The translations under genes were made by a program, and so were the position numbers. Below, piece by piece: positions 45,461-55,639 of a stretch of 64,000 bases of DNA. Positions within the stretch are counted from its first letter, which is position 1. The number at the start of each line of letters is the position of its first letter. Where the stretch lies: assembly GCA_029204225.1 (NCBI GenBank), contig CM055093.1:3712974-3776973 (forward strand), written 5' to 3'. The stretch comes from Diphasiastrum complanatum. Taxonomy: Eukaryota; Streptophyta; Lycopodiopsida; Lycopodiales; Lycopodiaceae. The notes below the pieces were generated by a model. That model made no database searches. It was given only the letters and a program-made list of their open reading frames with translations, and had not been told where the DNA came from.

Positions 45461-45576
45461 TCACTCTCTTGACAATGGTGGGCTCTCAAACATCTAAGCG
45501 TGGGGAGCTAGTATACCATCACTCTCTTGGCAATGGTGGGCTCTCAAACATCTAACCATGGGGAGCTAGTAGATCA
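45461..45576 (+). repeat. 58-bp tandem duplication
   Basis: Units 45461-45518 and 45519-45576 begin TCACTCTCTTG(A/G)CAATGG and differ at a few positions only. Confidence 0.9.
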
Positions 45577-45606
45577 TCCTTGTGAGATGACATTATCCCA
45601 CCCTCA

Positions 45607-45678
45607 CACCTTTACATGTTTTATGCACCATGACTAACAAGTCACCTTTACATGTTTTATGCACCATGACTAACAAGT
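45607..45678 (+). repeat. 36-bp tandem duplication
   Basis: Two copies of a unit beginning CACCTTTACATGTTTTATGC, 45607-45642 and 45643-45678, without differences that I could see. Confidence 0.92.
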
Positions 45679-45704
45679 CACCTACCTATGCAATAGGCTG
45701 ATCC

Positions 45705-46200
45705 TATTGGTACAGGTCACATTCTACATGGATCAAAGCTCCAACCAGCTGGAAATATATATATTGCATGGATTCAATGATCAAAGCTCAAACCAGCTGA
45801 GAATAAATATTTCTTATAGCAAACGAGTGAATGAGGGGTAGCCAGAATCCCGTCCATTAGGCATATGTGATTGTACATGTAAGATGCTGCATGGATCAAA
45901 TTTCAAAGCTCCAGCAAGCAGCTGAGAAATAATAGTTTTTCTAACAAACCAATGAATCATGGCTTAGGAGGAGCCACATGAAGATGCACATGTTATGGTA
46001 CAGGTAACAGTCACATTTTACATGGATCAAAGATTAGAGCTCCTTCAACTTCCAAGCAGCTCAGCTCAGCCACATGAAGATGCACATGTTATGGTACAGG
46101 TAACAGTAACATTTTACATGGATCAAAGATTAGAGCTCCTTCAACTTCCAAGCAGCTCAGCTGAAAGTAGATAGTTTCTTCAATCTTCTAGCAAACCAGT
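45705..46200 (+). repeat. Degenerate repeats including a 96-bp tandem duplication
   Basis: The phrase ACATGGATCAAAG...AGCTCC...CAGCTGA...AGCAAAC.AGTGAAT recurs about five times (near 45733, 45770, 45890, 46019, 46116). The last copies include a clear 96-bp tandem duplication, 45972-46067 and 46068-46163, with one visible change (GTCAC to GTAAC). The block lies about 0.7-1.2 kb upstream of the ATG of the NPH3-type gene. Confidence 0.8.
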
Positions 46201-46599
46201 GAATCACGTGCTGCACCAGTTTGTCTGACGTAGTTGTCTTCCTCACTCTCACTGATCTGCACTGTACTCCATCTTTCCATGTACTGCAGTCTGCATCTCT
46301 CCATGCGCTGGCGAGTGTCAGGACTTATTAGCTACGAGTACTCCCTTCCACTCGTTTTCCACTCTCACTGCTATGGCGTCCGAACCATCTATGTACTCAC
46401 CTGTGTCTCTGGTCCTTTTTGCTCTCTTAATGCACGGACTACATAGACCTGCAGCATAGAGTGGTTGTTCTCTGCTTTGGAGCTTATTCGACACTCACTG
46501 TCGTACTGTTCTGTCTTCTGTCCGGGATTCAAAGTGGCTCTCACGCGATCCAGAGAGCAGGCCGCTGTTTTATGAGCTGATCTGCATGCGATCATCACC

Positions 46600-46850
46600 T
46601 TTCTGGGCGATGCAGCATTGGCCTGGAGTCTGGAGTGGCATCTCAGCGTCAGCAGCTCACTGTTATTCAACTGGTAGAAGATTGATTAGCAGCTACTGTT
46701 GTTTCAACTGATAGGGAATTGATTAGCTAGCTGCTGGGCGATGTAGCACAAGCCTGGACTGGCTCTCAGGAGCTTCTCACTGTTATCGAACTGATTTGCG
46801 TTTGACTACCTAGCTGCTCGGCGATGCCGCATTGGCCTCCATACCTTTGG
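46600..46850 (+). repeat. Repeats in the presumed 5' leader of the NPH3-type gene
   Basis: TGGGCGATGCAGCATTGGCC (46604) recurs as TGGGCGATGTAGCACAAGCC (46735) and TCGGCGATGCCGCATTGGCC (46819). Between them CACTGTTAT(T/C)(C/G)AACTG and ATTGATTAGC(TAG)CTGCT phrases also repeat. The last copy carries the ATG of a short uORF. Confidence 0.65.
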
Positions 46851-46874
46851 TGGTGGCCTCTCAGAAGAAGCTGA
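46824..46874 (+). CDS. Possible upstream ORF (uORF), 16 codons
   Basis: ATG at 46824 opens a 16-codon frame (MPHWPPYLWWWPLRRS) that ends 14 bp before the main ATG at 46889. It is in a different frame from the main CDS. If transcription starts upstream, it could reduce translation of the main protein. There is no evidence beyond position. Confidence 0.3.
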   Translation: MPHWPPYLWWWPLRRS

Positions 46875-46888
46875 GCAGTCTCCCGGCA

Positions 46889-48550
46889 ATGGCGAGGAGG
46901 GAAGGCAGCTTTAGCGGGTGGCTGCAGAGAGTAAGGCGTACCGGAGAATACAGTGATGTAACTGTGAAAGCAAACGGGGAGGATTTCTGCCTTCACATGC
47001 TGCCACTGCTGAATGGGAGCTCTTTCTTCAGAGATCTGCCTGCTCCCAGCTCCACCCACTCCAGAGTGGTGGACATTCCCAATCTGCCTGGGGGATCGGA
47101 GGCCTTTTCCTTTGCAGCTGATTTCTGCTATCTCATCAAACCCACCTACTCCTTTCACAATGTGGGTCCGATCCGGGCAGTGGCAGAGTTCCTGGGAATG
47201 AATGATCTCATGGACAGCACAAAGAAATTCCTCTACACAAATGTGTTCTGCCACTGGCGATCCTGTGTCTCTTTTCTGCACAGCTTCAAGATTGTTCATC
47301 CTCCTGTGGATGACTATATCGATTCTCGTTGTATCAAGGTGATCACCTCTGCTTGCACAAAGGCTTTCCTAGATGCCAAACATGTCTCTGCTCCCATTTC
47401 ACTTTCAGTCATGGCATCCGGGTCATGGCAGCCATCCCCCTGCCAAACCCTCACAGAAATGCTAGCAACAGTAGCGTCCCTCCCTGATGAATACATGTCC
47501 AAAGTGATGGACACTCTTGTAGAAGCAGAGGTCAATCTGCACATCAAGTGTCGGCAAGGCAGGCATGTGAGAGCTTGGCTGGATTATCTGATCAATGATC
47601 AGTGTCGGACCGATCGAGCACGGTCCTGGGTGGTGTTACTTCTGGCTAAAATGCTGCTCAAGAATGCTCCCCAGACAAAACCTTGGCTAGAGCTATCATC
47701 ACAGTACTGGTGCAGTTTGCTGGAGCGTGCAGCTCAGCTTGTGAAAATAGCAGATGCAATACCAAGGGAGCATTTGATTTCAGTCATTTCTGTGCTGGAA
47801 TCAAAAATTGGAGCTAGTTTACATGAGCTTGATGATTACATACAGGCATTCAATTTTGAACCAGAGACCCTCTTGTCTCTTGCCAGGCATTTTGTGCAGG
47901 ATGGAAATGAAAGGGAGAATGAAATTGAGGAAGTAGCAGCTGAGGTCGATGGTTGTTTGTGGAGTTTTGCAGAGAATCTCTCCATTTCTGCAGACACATT
48001 CATTTCGATATTTTCTGCCTTTCCGCCCTGGGCAAGGAGGTCTCATGACATGCTCTACCCCACTCTGGAGAAGATGCTCATTAAAGGGAGTTTCTCAGCT
48101 GAAGAGAAGCAAAATTTGTGGAAATTGGTAGACTGTTCAAAGCTGACCCCTGGGGTGAATGAACGAGCTATGAATAATCCTTCTTTTTTGTGTCAGCCCC
48201 ATGTGCTGGAGAGTGTTCTGCAGCGTCACAGCGAGGAGCTTGGTCGAATTGGAGATGAAGACCGCCAGAATCTGCGGCACATTATGCAAAAAGTTATCAA
48301 AGCAAGCTTGAAGCTTTTGGAAGAAAATTCTAGAAGATCCAAGGAGATTCTGGAACTTCAAAAACAGTATGCTGCTTTGCTAGGAGGGAGAATTTGTATG
48401 CTTAGGGACAGTTGTGAGAACAGTCCTGACCTCTTCAAGTCACATCATCACATTGGATTACATTCTGTTGTCAGGGACGAGGACACTTGTTCTCATATAC
48501 CAGCAAGGCACTCAACAAGCACCCTTAATGATTTGATGCTTAAAGTCTGA
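46889..48550 (+). CDS. BTB/POZ-NPH3 (NRL family) protein
   Basis: A 553-residue intronless plant protein of the NPH3/RPT2-like family, whose members act as substrate adaptors for CUL3 ubiquitin ligases, often in light or polarity signalling at the plasma membrane. The N-terminal BTB domain (about residues 20-120) starts at GEYSDVTVKANGEDFCLHMLP and continues through VDIPNLPGGSEAF and AEFLGMND. The NPH3 region (about 185-470) includes YWCSLLERAAQLVKIADAIP and, near its end, SAEEKQNLWKLVDCSKLTPG, equivalent to the conserved S..E...LC.L.D..KLS block. A predicted coiled coil follows (about 470-505). It is shorter than typical family members and diverged in the centre. I start at 46889, the first in-frame ATG; the frame is open upstream to 46832 without an ATG. 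It looks intact, with base use clearly more balanced than its surroundings. The exact subgroup is unknown. Confidence 0.87.
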   Translation: MARREGSFSGWLQRVRRTGEYSDVTVKANGEDFCLHMLPLLNGSSFFRDLPAPSSTHSRVVDIPNLPGGSEAFSFAADFCYLIKPTYSFHNVGPIRAVAEFLGMNDLMDSTKKFLYTNVFCHWRSCVSFLHSFKIVHPPVDDYIDSRCIKVITSACTKAFLDAKHVSAPISLSVMASGSWQPSPCQTLTEMLATVASLPDEYMSKVMDTLVEAEVNLHIKCRQGRHVRAWLDYLINDQCRTDRARSWVVLLLAKMLLKNAPQTKPWLELSSQYWCSLLERAAQLVKIADAIPREHLISVISVLESKIGASLHELDDYIQAFNFEPETLLSLARHFVQDGNERENEIEEVAAEVDGCLWSFAENLSISADTFISIFSAFPPWARRSHDMLYPTLEKMLIKGSFSAEEKQNLWKLVDCSKLTPGVNERAMNNPSFLCQPHVLESVLQRHSEELGRIGDEDRQNLRHIMQKVIKASLKLLEENSRRSKEILELQKQYAALLGGRICMLRDSCENSPDLFKSHHHIGLHSVVRDEDTCSHIPARHSTSTLNDLMLKV

Positions 48551-50200
48551 ATTGTATGTATTTGGGAGGAAGGTGCAAATTGTAACGGCTATAAAGACAT
48601 GGAGTGAGCTTCTCTTCTGCAAATTATGGGTTTGTAATGAAAATACCATTCTAAGATTGCTGCATGCTCCAATGGTGACAATTATTAAGTCCTAAGTTAG
48701 GGATTTGAACTTTCCCCAATGTATTATCCTTTAAGCTGATACTTACCTTCAGAAATGCAATCTTATGGATTCTCCTCCGGAGAGCGGCTGCAAGACTTAA
48801 TGTGTTTCATGGATAGTTTGGGGGCCCTACAAGAATCTTTCTCTAAATAACGTTATGGAGGCCAAATTGTATGTACATTAGAGTTCTATCTACTGTTGGG
48901 AAAAATTCAGTGCCCAGCCTGCTGACAGCTCTACTTCCTCTGCAACCATCTTCATGTGTCTCCCTTTTGAAACAGGTATGTGACCACTACAGGGCAATGC
49001 TGTGAAAGTCAACTATTTACTGTTGCTCACTACAGTGATAGTCCGTATCTTTGTACAAATGATTCCCCTGAACATGATAAAAATGCCTACAAGTGCAATG
49101 ACATATATGAGCTTTCAGTGTATGCTTTGCATTATCTTTCCTTATCTTGAAATATATGCTCTATGTTTCTTTCATAGCAATTTCAATGTATTTTCGAGTT
49201 ACTCTTTCATCAAGATATGTAATGAAATAACCAATCTCTAGTTTAGTGACAATAAGTTATGGTTTTATGTGCACCATGTATCTGCAGAAGAGACTCTTCT
49301 GCTCAGAAAAGTGAAGCTCCACTTACTCATCAGTGGGCTGTGTTTTACGTACCTCTGATGCTCAGTTGTACTTTCTACTGGATTAGTGAGCCATGTGGGT
49401 ACTTTTTTCAAGACTAACCACTTTCGTGGGTATTTCAATGATTAATTTTTTTTATAAGCTTACTTTGTTAAGAGCAGCCTTCACGTTTCATACTTAGTTT
49501 TTTTGATTCTGAGAGGCTTCTGAGAGGCTTGAGCTCTTTGTGGGAGAGCTCGACTACATTGGTTGTAGGGCTTTGCCTATGATGCTAATTGGTAATATTT
49601 AGTAATGTTTGAAGAAGATTATTCATTTTTCATCAATTATAGTCTTTCTATGCTTTATGTGATGCAATGTCTCTGAATCTGTTTATAATTGAGATGCTGT
49701 TCGATGTTGTCTCCTCATACATCGGGCACAAGTCCTCCCATTTATGAGACGGTGACACGTAATTGATTTATGCTACATAATGCACTAGTTAGCATTTATT
49801 ATTCAAAGTACAATGAAGCGTACATTGAATTAGCACGCATATGGTGTAAATAGGACATAAAAGATGAAGCCATTTTACCACACTTTTGTAGCTTAACATC
49901 CGTTCACAAGTTTTGCAAGTCATCAAATGTATTGATATGGATCTCCAGCATAAAAGATTCTGAATGTCTTTCCTTATGCCCATCTCAAAAATTTCTTTTG
50001 AAAGTAGGTCTGGAGTCCCTCCAAAAATGGGGTCTTGGCCATGTACCGTTTGCGGAGGATATGGGTAATTCTTTTTTAGTTTATGCTGCTTTGTCATTTA
50101 AGGTTCTTTCATATATTGATTGTCGTACTAGTTAGAGCTTAGAAGTTGGACATTACTCAGCAAGTAAAGTCTCATTAATGATATAAACTATAGTTGAGAC
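48551..50200. other. 3' flank of the NPH3-type gene
   Basis: No further gene seen. AATGAA at 48636-48641 is a possible poly(A) signal about 85 bp after the stop codon. The rest is AT-rich with only short open frames. The stretch ends at the left LTR of element H. Confidence 0.45.
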
Positions 50201-50474
50201 ACTTAGAATTTGCTTCGAACAGGAACACAAATCATGCTACACAGTAACACAGACAGAAAACACTCTCCACAGCAAGCTCACATAGCAACTATATTTCTCA
50301 AAATGAAATTACACTGTACATATACTTGTTCACTCAGGCAACCCATGCATGACCCAGGTTGCCGTTGGCGGGATGCATGTCCCGTCGACTTGCCTCGTGG
50401 CGAGGCCAACTGATCCTTATCAACTGATAGGGGCCCACAGTAGAGTAACACAGTGATTCTACTTTGATTCTAAC
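50201..50474 (-). repeat. 3' LTR of element H
   Basis: On the minus strand it begins (G)TTAGAATC directly after the PPT and ends AAATTCTAAGT. The outermost bases form a short perfect inverted repeat TTAGAAT/ATTCTAA and not the usual TG...CA. Contains hairpin-forming words (CGGGATGCATGTCCCG; CCTCGTGGCGAGG). Confidence 0.85.
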
Positions 50475-50486
50475 TCTCTCCCTTAA
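50475..50486 (-). other. Polypurine tract of element H
   Basis: On the minus strand TTTAAGGGAGAGA lies directly before the 3' LTR. Confidence 0.75.
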
Positions 50487-50529
50487 AGTAGAGTCTACTT
50501 TTTATACAGTCATATACATAGCTTTAAAG

Positions 50530-51636
50530 TCAGCAAACTTTAAGTACAGAAAGCTTTGATCTAAATTTATCAAACTTTTCTCCAACAAGTGGCTTAGTGA
50601 AAATATCAGCTAGTTGTTCTTCTGTGCTACAATGAACAACATGAATTTCACGACTCAGTAGCCTCTCACGTATAAAGTGATACTGAATCTCAATGTGTTT
50701 GGTTCTCGCATGGAACACTGGATTCTTTGCTAGTTGAATGCCACTCTGATTGTCGCTATGTAATGTCGTGGGATTTTTCTGCTTCATGCCAACTTTTTCC
50801 AAGATTTGTCTCAACCATACAGCTTCTTGTGCTGCGTTACACATTGCCTTATACTCTGCTTCTATGGTGGATAGAGCAATTGTACTTTGCTTCTTACTAG
50901 ACCAGGAAAAGCAAATACCACAAAACTGGAATACATACCCTGTGGTGGATCTACGATCATCATAGTCACCTCCCCAATCCGCATCCACATAGCCACACAA
51001 CTCAGGTAAACCATCATGCTTCCTGTAAATCAAGCCATAATCTGAAGTGCCTTTCACATAACGCAAAATGCGTTTAGCTGCCTTCCAATGCATTTCCGTG
51101 GGTGCTGCCATAAATTGACTTACAATGCCAACAGCATAGCATATATCTGGTCTAGTCGTGGTAAGGTAAATCAAGCTCCCTACTAACTGCTTATACAGGG
51201 TAGCATCAAATGACTGTGACTCATCAAGCTTAGAAAGCTTTTTACCTGGTTCAATAGGAGCATTCACTGGTTTGCAATCCTGCAACCTAAACCTGTGCAG
51301 CAACTCTTTGACATACTTCACCTGTGTTAACTTCGTGTCCTTTTTGCCACACCTCTACTCCAAGGCAATAATGCATCAGGCTGAGATCTGTCATCTCGAA
51401 TTGTTCCATGAGGTCTTTCTTGATCATATCTATCATCTCTTGATTATTTCTTGTCAACATAAAGAGCAATCAAAGCAACCATACCATCAAAGCATAAGAC
51501 ATATAGATTTGGATCAGAATGTGTTCTCACCATACCCTTTGAACCAAAGTAGGCATCAATCCTGCTATACCACGCACGTGGTGCCTGTTTAAGACCATAA
51601 AGCGCTTTCTTCAAGCGACATACTTTATTTTCCCGT
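50530..51636 (-). pseudogene. Element H RT (C-terminal half) and RNase H
   Basis: The minus strand starts at REN.KVCRLKKALYGLKQAPRAW (near 51570-51630), joined directly to the integrase. RT follows with ALYVD, where the second Asp of YVDD is lost (YVDKK, near 51450). After a frameshift the frame is open for 263 residues (51321-50530): QDCKPVNAPIEP, LVGSLIYLTTTRPDICYAV, the RNase H block GYVDADWGGDYDDRRSTTGY, LSTIEAEYKAM, HSDNQSGIQLAKNPVFHARTKHIEI (in parts), and ADIFTKPL. RNase H looks complete while RT is not. Confidence 0.85.
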
Positions 51637-52349
51637 CCCTAGGCCGTACATCCAAAGATTCGCAAGTGGTTCACCTTTGGCTTCTTCTTCGTGAATGCTT
51701 CCTCAGGTGTTATCTTTCGTATGGCAATGGTAGGACTTCTATTTTGAAGATAGACTGCCGTACTGCATGCTTCTGACCAAAAATCTTTTGGTAGTTTCAT
51801 CTCAGCTAGCAAAGATCTGGCACTTTCCACAATCGTATGATTCTTACGCTCAGCTACACCATTGAGAGCAGGAGTATGAGCTTGCGTAAATTGTCTTTTA
51901 ATCCCACATTGATCACAAAGATCATTGAAGTCATTAGGCTTGTACTCACCTCCACTATCTGATCTTAGGAGTTTGATTTTCCTACCTGTTTGATTTTCGA
52001 CCAATGCTTTGAAGCTCTTGAAATTGTCAAATGCATCTGATTTCTTCTTCAAGAAGTAGATCCACATCTTACGTGACATATCATCAATAAAGGTCATGAA
52101 ATAGAAGGCTTTACCTAAGGACATGGTCCTCATAGGCCCGCATAAATCTGTGTGGATTAAATCCAGGATGTTCTTTGCTCTTGAAACACCACCTTTATTG
52201 AACTTCTCATGATGCTGCTTCCCATATACACATGATTCGCACATCGATTTCAAGTGGTCTTCTATAGTAGGCAATCCTGTTACCATCTCCAATTTCCTCG
52301 TCAAACTGAGGCTTCCCAAGTTCAAGTGACCAAGCCTCTTATGCCACAA
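51637..52349 (-). pseudogene. Element H GAG-pre-integrase and integrase
   Basis: WHKRLGHLNLGSLSL opens the GAG-pre-integrase domain (from 52349), followed by CESCVYGKQH. The integrase core has LIHTDLCGP, FIDDMSRKMW, LRSDSGGEY and NGVAERKNHT, so D, D and E are all present. The chain ends at HLRIFGCTA and meets RT sequence at a stop. The integrase C terminus, the linker and the first half of RT (roughly 1 kb or more) are deleted at 51636/51637. Confidence 0.88.
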
Positions 52350-53653
52350 CTCAGTTTGCGATGGAATGGACGATACGAGTCCATGTTGCCCTTGATTGTA
52401 TCATTCAACCTGTACAATTTTGTATTGGGCTCCCTTACTCCATCCACAATAACTTTGATCTTTTGGTTCACATCCTTCACAAAGCAACGATCATGGACGA
52501 ATTCTACTTTCACCTTTTGATCCGTAATGACTCCAAGAGAGAGTAGATTTTTCTTCAAACCTGGTACGTAAAGTACCTCCCTGGTCATCCTGCTTTTGCC
52601 ATCAGGTAGTTGGATTGAAACAATGCCTATCCCCTTGATCTTGCACACCTCACCATTCGCTTGTGAAACGGACGTTCCATTATCCAACACTTTCAAGCTA
52701 CTGAACCAATTCTTGTTACCTGTCATGTGTCTTGTGGCTCCCGAGTCAATATACCATGCTTGATCATCTTGATTAGATGACAATGCAGATATGAAGATGC
52801 TAGAGTCTTCAATCTCACCCTCATTGACAAGGTTATCTGCTTGCTTTGGTTTCTTCTTGCCTTGTTCCGCCAAGAATTTGCGACATTCACTCTTCCAATG
52901 GCCCTTTTTACCACAATGGAAGCACTTGCCTTTTCTCTTGGTCTTACTAGAAGATCCCTCATCCTCCTGAGACTTGGCAAATTGCTGTTTAGACTTCTTC
53001 TTGTCCTTGCCCTTGCCTTGTTTTTGGCGTGTCGCAAGTGCCTGATCGTCAATATTCTGACGTCTAGCTTTCACCATTTCTCGCCGTTGCTCTTCCTGCA
53101 TCAAGATTCCTGTGAGCTCGTCAAAGGTTGGCAATCTTTCTCTTGATGCTATTCCGCTCACAAACATCTGATAGGGTTCTGCAATGCCACACAATGCATT
53201 GTGCACTAGCTCCACATCACGTATGTGCTCACCAATAGAATGCAGTTCATCCCTCATTGTCTTGATTCTGGTCATGTACGTCTGAATGTGCTCTCCTTGC
53301 TCCATTCGGGCACTATTCAGCTTTGACTTTAGAAACATGATTCTTGACGGATTTGGCGTCTCGAATTGCTCCTTTAGCACATCCCATGCCTGTGTGGGTG
53401 TAACAGCATCACAAATGTGGGTAATGATGTGATCCTTCACTGACAAGTTAATGAAGGTCAAAGCTTTCCTCATCTTTTTGTCGAACACTTTGATATCCGC
53501 TTCATTTGGCGGCCTTCTCTCATCACCTGTGACGACTTCCCACACGTCTTTCTCCATCAATATGTTTTTCATTTTGAATTTCCACGCTGCATAGTTGGAA
53601 ATCCCGTCCAATTTCCTACTTTCACTCAAAATGGACTCTCCCATGTTTGCCAT
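52322..53653 (-). pseudogene. Element H Gag and protease
   Basis: Open for 443 residues from the ATG at 53653: MANMGESILSES, then NYAAWKFKMKNILMEKDVWE (UBN2-type Gag), NPSRIMFLKSKL, a single zinc knuckle CFHCGKKGHWKSEC (near 52890-52930), and protease YIDSGATRHMTG (near 52715-52750). A one-base frameshift near 52350 puts the GAG-pre-integrase motif into another frame; the overlap 52322-52349 is read in both. Gag and protease themselves look intact. Confidence 0.88.
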
Positions 53654-54823
53654 CGCAAAACTGCTTGAAACTTCTGCCGTAGGCTAAAAACAGTATGCCG
53701 AGGCCAACTGTGATGTCAGAAGTTGAAAATAATGACCTGCACTTTTTCCCTTACCAGGCCACTCGCCGCTTTTCCACCAATTTGAAAGCCAAATCGGCGT
53801 TGCCTTCCGAAATGCACTCAGTCGTCAACTCCCAACTACGTGCCCAATGGAATAGTGAAATCACTTTTGGCGCACTCCGAACACTTTTCCGTTGCAATCT
53901 CTCTGTTTTGCTGTACCGTACTTGCAAGTACAGTCCAGGTGCCCTTCGTTTGGAGGTTATAGCCTTTCGTTTGGGTCAAAACGGGCAAAGGACCCAAAAA
54001 TAGGGATTTTCCTTGTTTTTGAACTGTTTCTTCAGCCTTCTTCAAGGGTATATCTAACGACCGATTTTGCTCTGATGGCTCTACTTCACTTTCCAACTAG
54101 AACGTTGATTCTGTTGGAGACTCATCGGATGGTCATGACTCAAAATGTGCACCAACAATGGACACTTCCAGCCGCTACACACCTGGAGACGCTGCCTTTC
54201 CACTCACGATGGTCGCGCGCGAGCGTCCCGTGGCTCCTCCTTCTCTTCTCTCAAAAGTTTGGGTATGGCTGCCCTCTGAGATCTGATCCAGCTCCGTAGC
54301 GCTTCCACGGCTAGACACGGCCAGCTCAGATCTGATTGAACTGATCAGGGCGCCCTCCTTCCTGCTTTTACAGCAACAAAAACAGTTGAATACAGAGAGA
54401 AATCCACAATTTTGAGCTTCCAAACCCTAGGCCATGGTTTTTCTCAAAAAACTGATCTTGGCTTCATGTTCATAGTTCTTTGACAGGCCAATCCTCTTCC
54501 TCTGAGGTCGTCCTATTGCTAGGAGTCTGGTGCTTCAAACCGTTCTCAAAACGGGGTTCGTTTGAATGCACATCGAGTGCAAACGCCAAGTAGCCTCCCA
54601 TCGGAATTTCAAAATTCCGTTTGCTACGGTTTTGATTCAGCCGACAACTCTTGTCTCCGAATCCTCACATAGTCTCAAGCTCAACAAGCTTATGTGTGCT
54701 AGAATCTGTGCACCAGTGCTTCTCCTTCCGTCTTCAACCCGCCGTAAACCCCGAACTCTCAGAAGACAGTTCTCCCGAAGCTCTCTTCAACGACGATGCT
54801 ATACTGTGTACACTCCTTGTACG
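53654..54823 (-). other. Long leader of element H
   Basis: About 1.17 kb between PBS and gag ATG, roughly twice the leader length of elements B and G. It has more CG-containing words than its surroundings (CGCGCGCGAGCG near 54213) and open frames on both strands (53892-54299 plus, 54175-54423 minus) without a recognised domain. Captured host sequence is possible but unproven. Confidence 0.5.
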
Positions 54824-54835
54824 GCTCTAATACCA
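54824..54835 (-). other. Primer-binding site of element H
   Basis: GCTCTAATACCA on the plus strand, the complement of TGGTATTAGAGC, directly abutting the 5' LTR. Confidence 0.88.
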
Positions 54836-55108
54836 ACTTAGAATTTGCTTCGAACAGGAACACAGATCATGCCACACAGTAACACAGACTGAAAACACTC
54901 TCCACAACAAGCTCACATAGCAACTGTATTTCTCAAAATTAAATTACACTGTACATATAGTTGTTCACTCAGGCAACCCATGCATGACCCAGGTTGTCGT
55001 TGGCGGGATGCGTGTCCCGTCGACTTGCCTCGTGGCGAGGCCAACTGATCCTTATCAACTGATAGGACCCACAGTACAGTAACATAGTGATTCTACTTTA
55101 ATTCTAAC
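54836..55108 (-). repeat. 5' LTR of element H
   Basis: Second copy of the short LTR, 273 bp, about 95 percent like the 3' copy by eye. The PBS next to it fixes the orientation. Confidence 0.87.
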
Positions 55109-55639
55109 TGAGGCTCCACACTTTCATGTAACATGTTTCATAAACTTGAGCAAAATATTAGTTACCGATGTGTTATCTTGTATAATTGCAATCTCTAATT
55201 GTAACTTACAAGGCTCTCTCCATGCTGACGTTATCCATTTGATATTTATCTCATATTTGCAGCATACTCTGAGGTTTAATAGCTAGACAGATGAAATGTA
55301 TGAAGCTTTGAAAGTAGAGCCCTAGCAGACAAATTGTGCTGCAATCAAAATTAGCAAATGTGTTTGTAGTAATTACTGTTGGTCTTGCCAATGGATAGAC
55401 GTCACATTGGCATAGTTGTTGGATTTTTGTCTTTGATGGAAATCAATAATAACAAGAATCAATTGTAAATACGTGTATACAATCTTTTCTTACATTCTGC
55501 AATTTTACATCCAAGTTCGAACAGTCTGTAGAAATACACTGAAGTTTGCATAGTTCTGACAATTTTCAAATTCGGAGGATTGTCGAACAAATTTTTTAAG
55601 ATGTTTGAATATTCAAAATAACGAGACAAAAAGCGGAAC
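55109..55639. other. Unannotated stretch
   Basis: AT-rich sequence with no domain that I can recognise. The minus-strand frame 55459-55833 may include a decayed GAG-pre-integrase motif (LFHETGPLLNTKTMG, about 55715-55760) of the copia fragment to its right; the rest is unidentified. Confidence 0.35.

Larger units (their letters stand above)
50201..55108 (-). mobile_element. Copia H, internally deleted, with short non-TG/CA LTRs
   Basis: Minus-strand Ty1-copia element between LTRs of 274 bp (50201-50474) and 273 bp (54836-55108) that differ at roughly 14 positions. It has PBS, PPT, a long leader, gag-protease, integrase and RT-RNase H, but lacks the integrase C terminus through the first half of RT, and has at least one frameshift. 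Flanks contain TGAGA (left) and TGAGG (right), a possible imperfect target duplication, but offset from the LTR ends by a base, so I leave it open. Confidence 0.85.

Noticed and set aside
46832-46888. Extension of the NPH3-type CDS upstream to a TTG at 46832
   Set aside because: The frame is open but has no ATG before 46889; a non-ATG start is unlikely, and the 19 extra residues fall in the repeat region.
53892-54299. 135-codon plus-strand frame in the leader of element H as a gene
   Set aside because: No recognisable domain, antisense to the element, and other frames are equally open in this CG-richer stretch.
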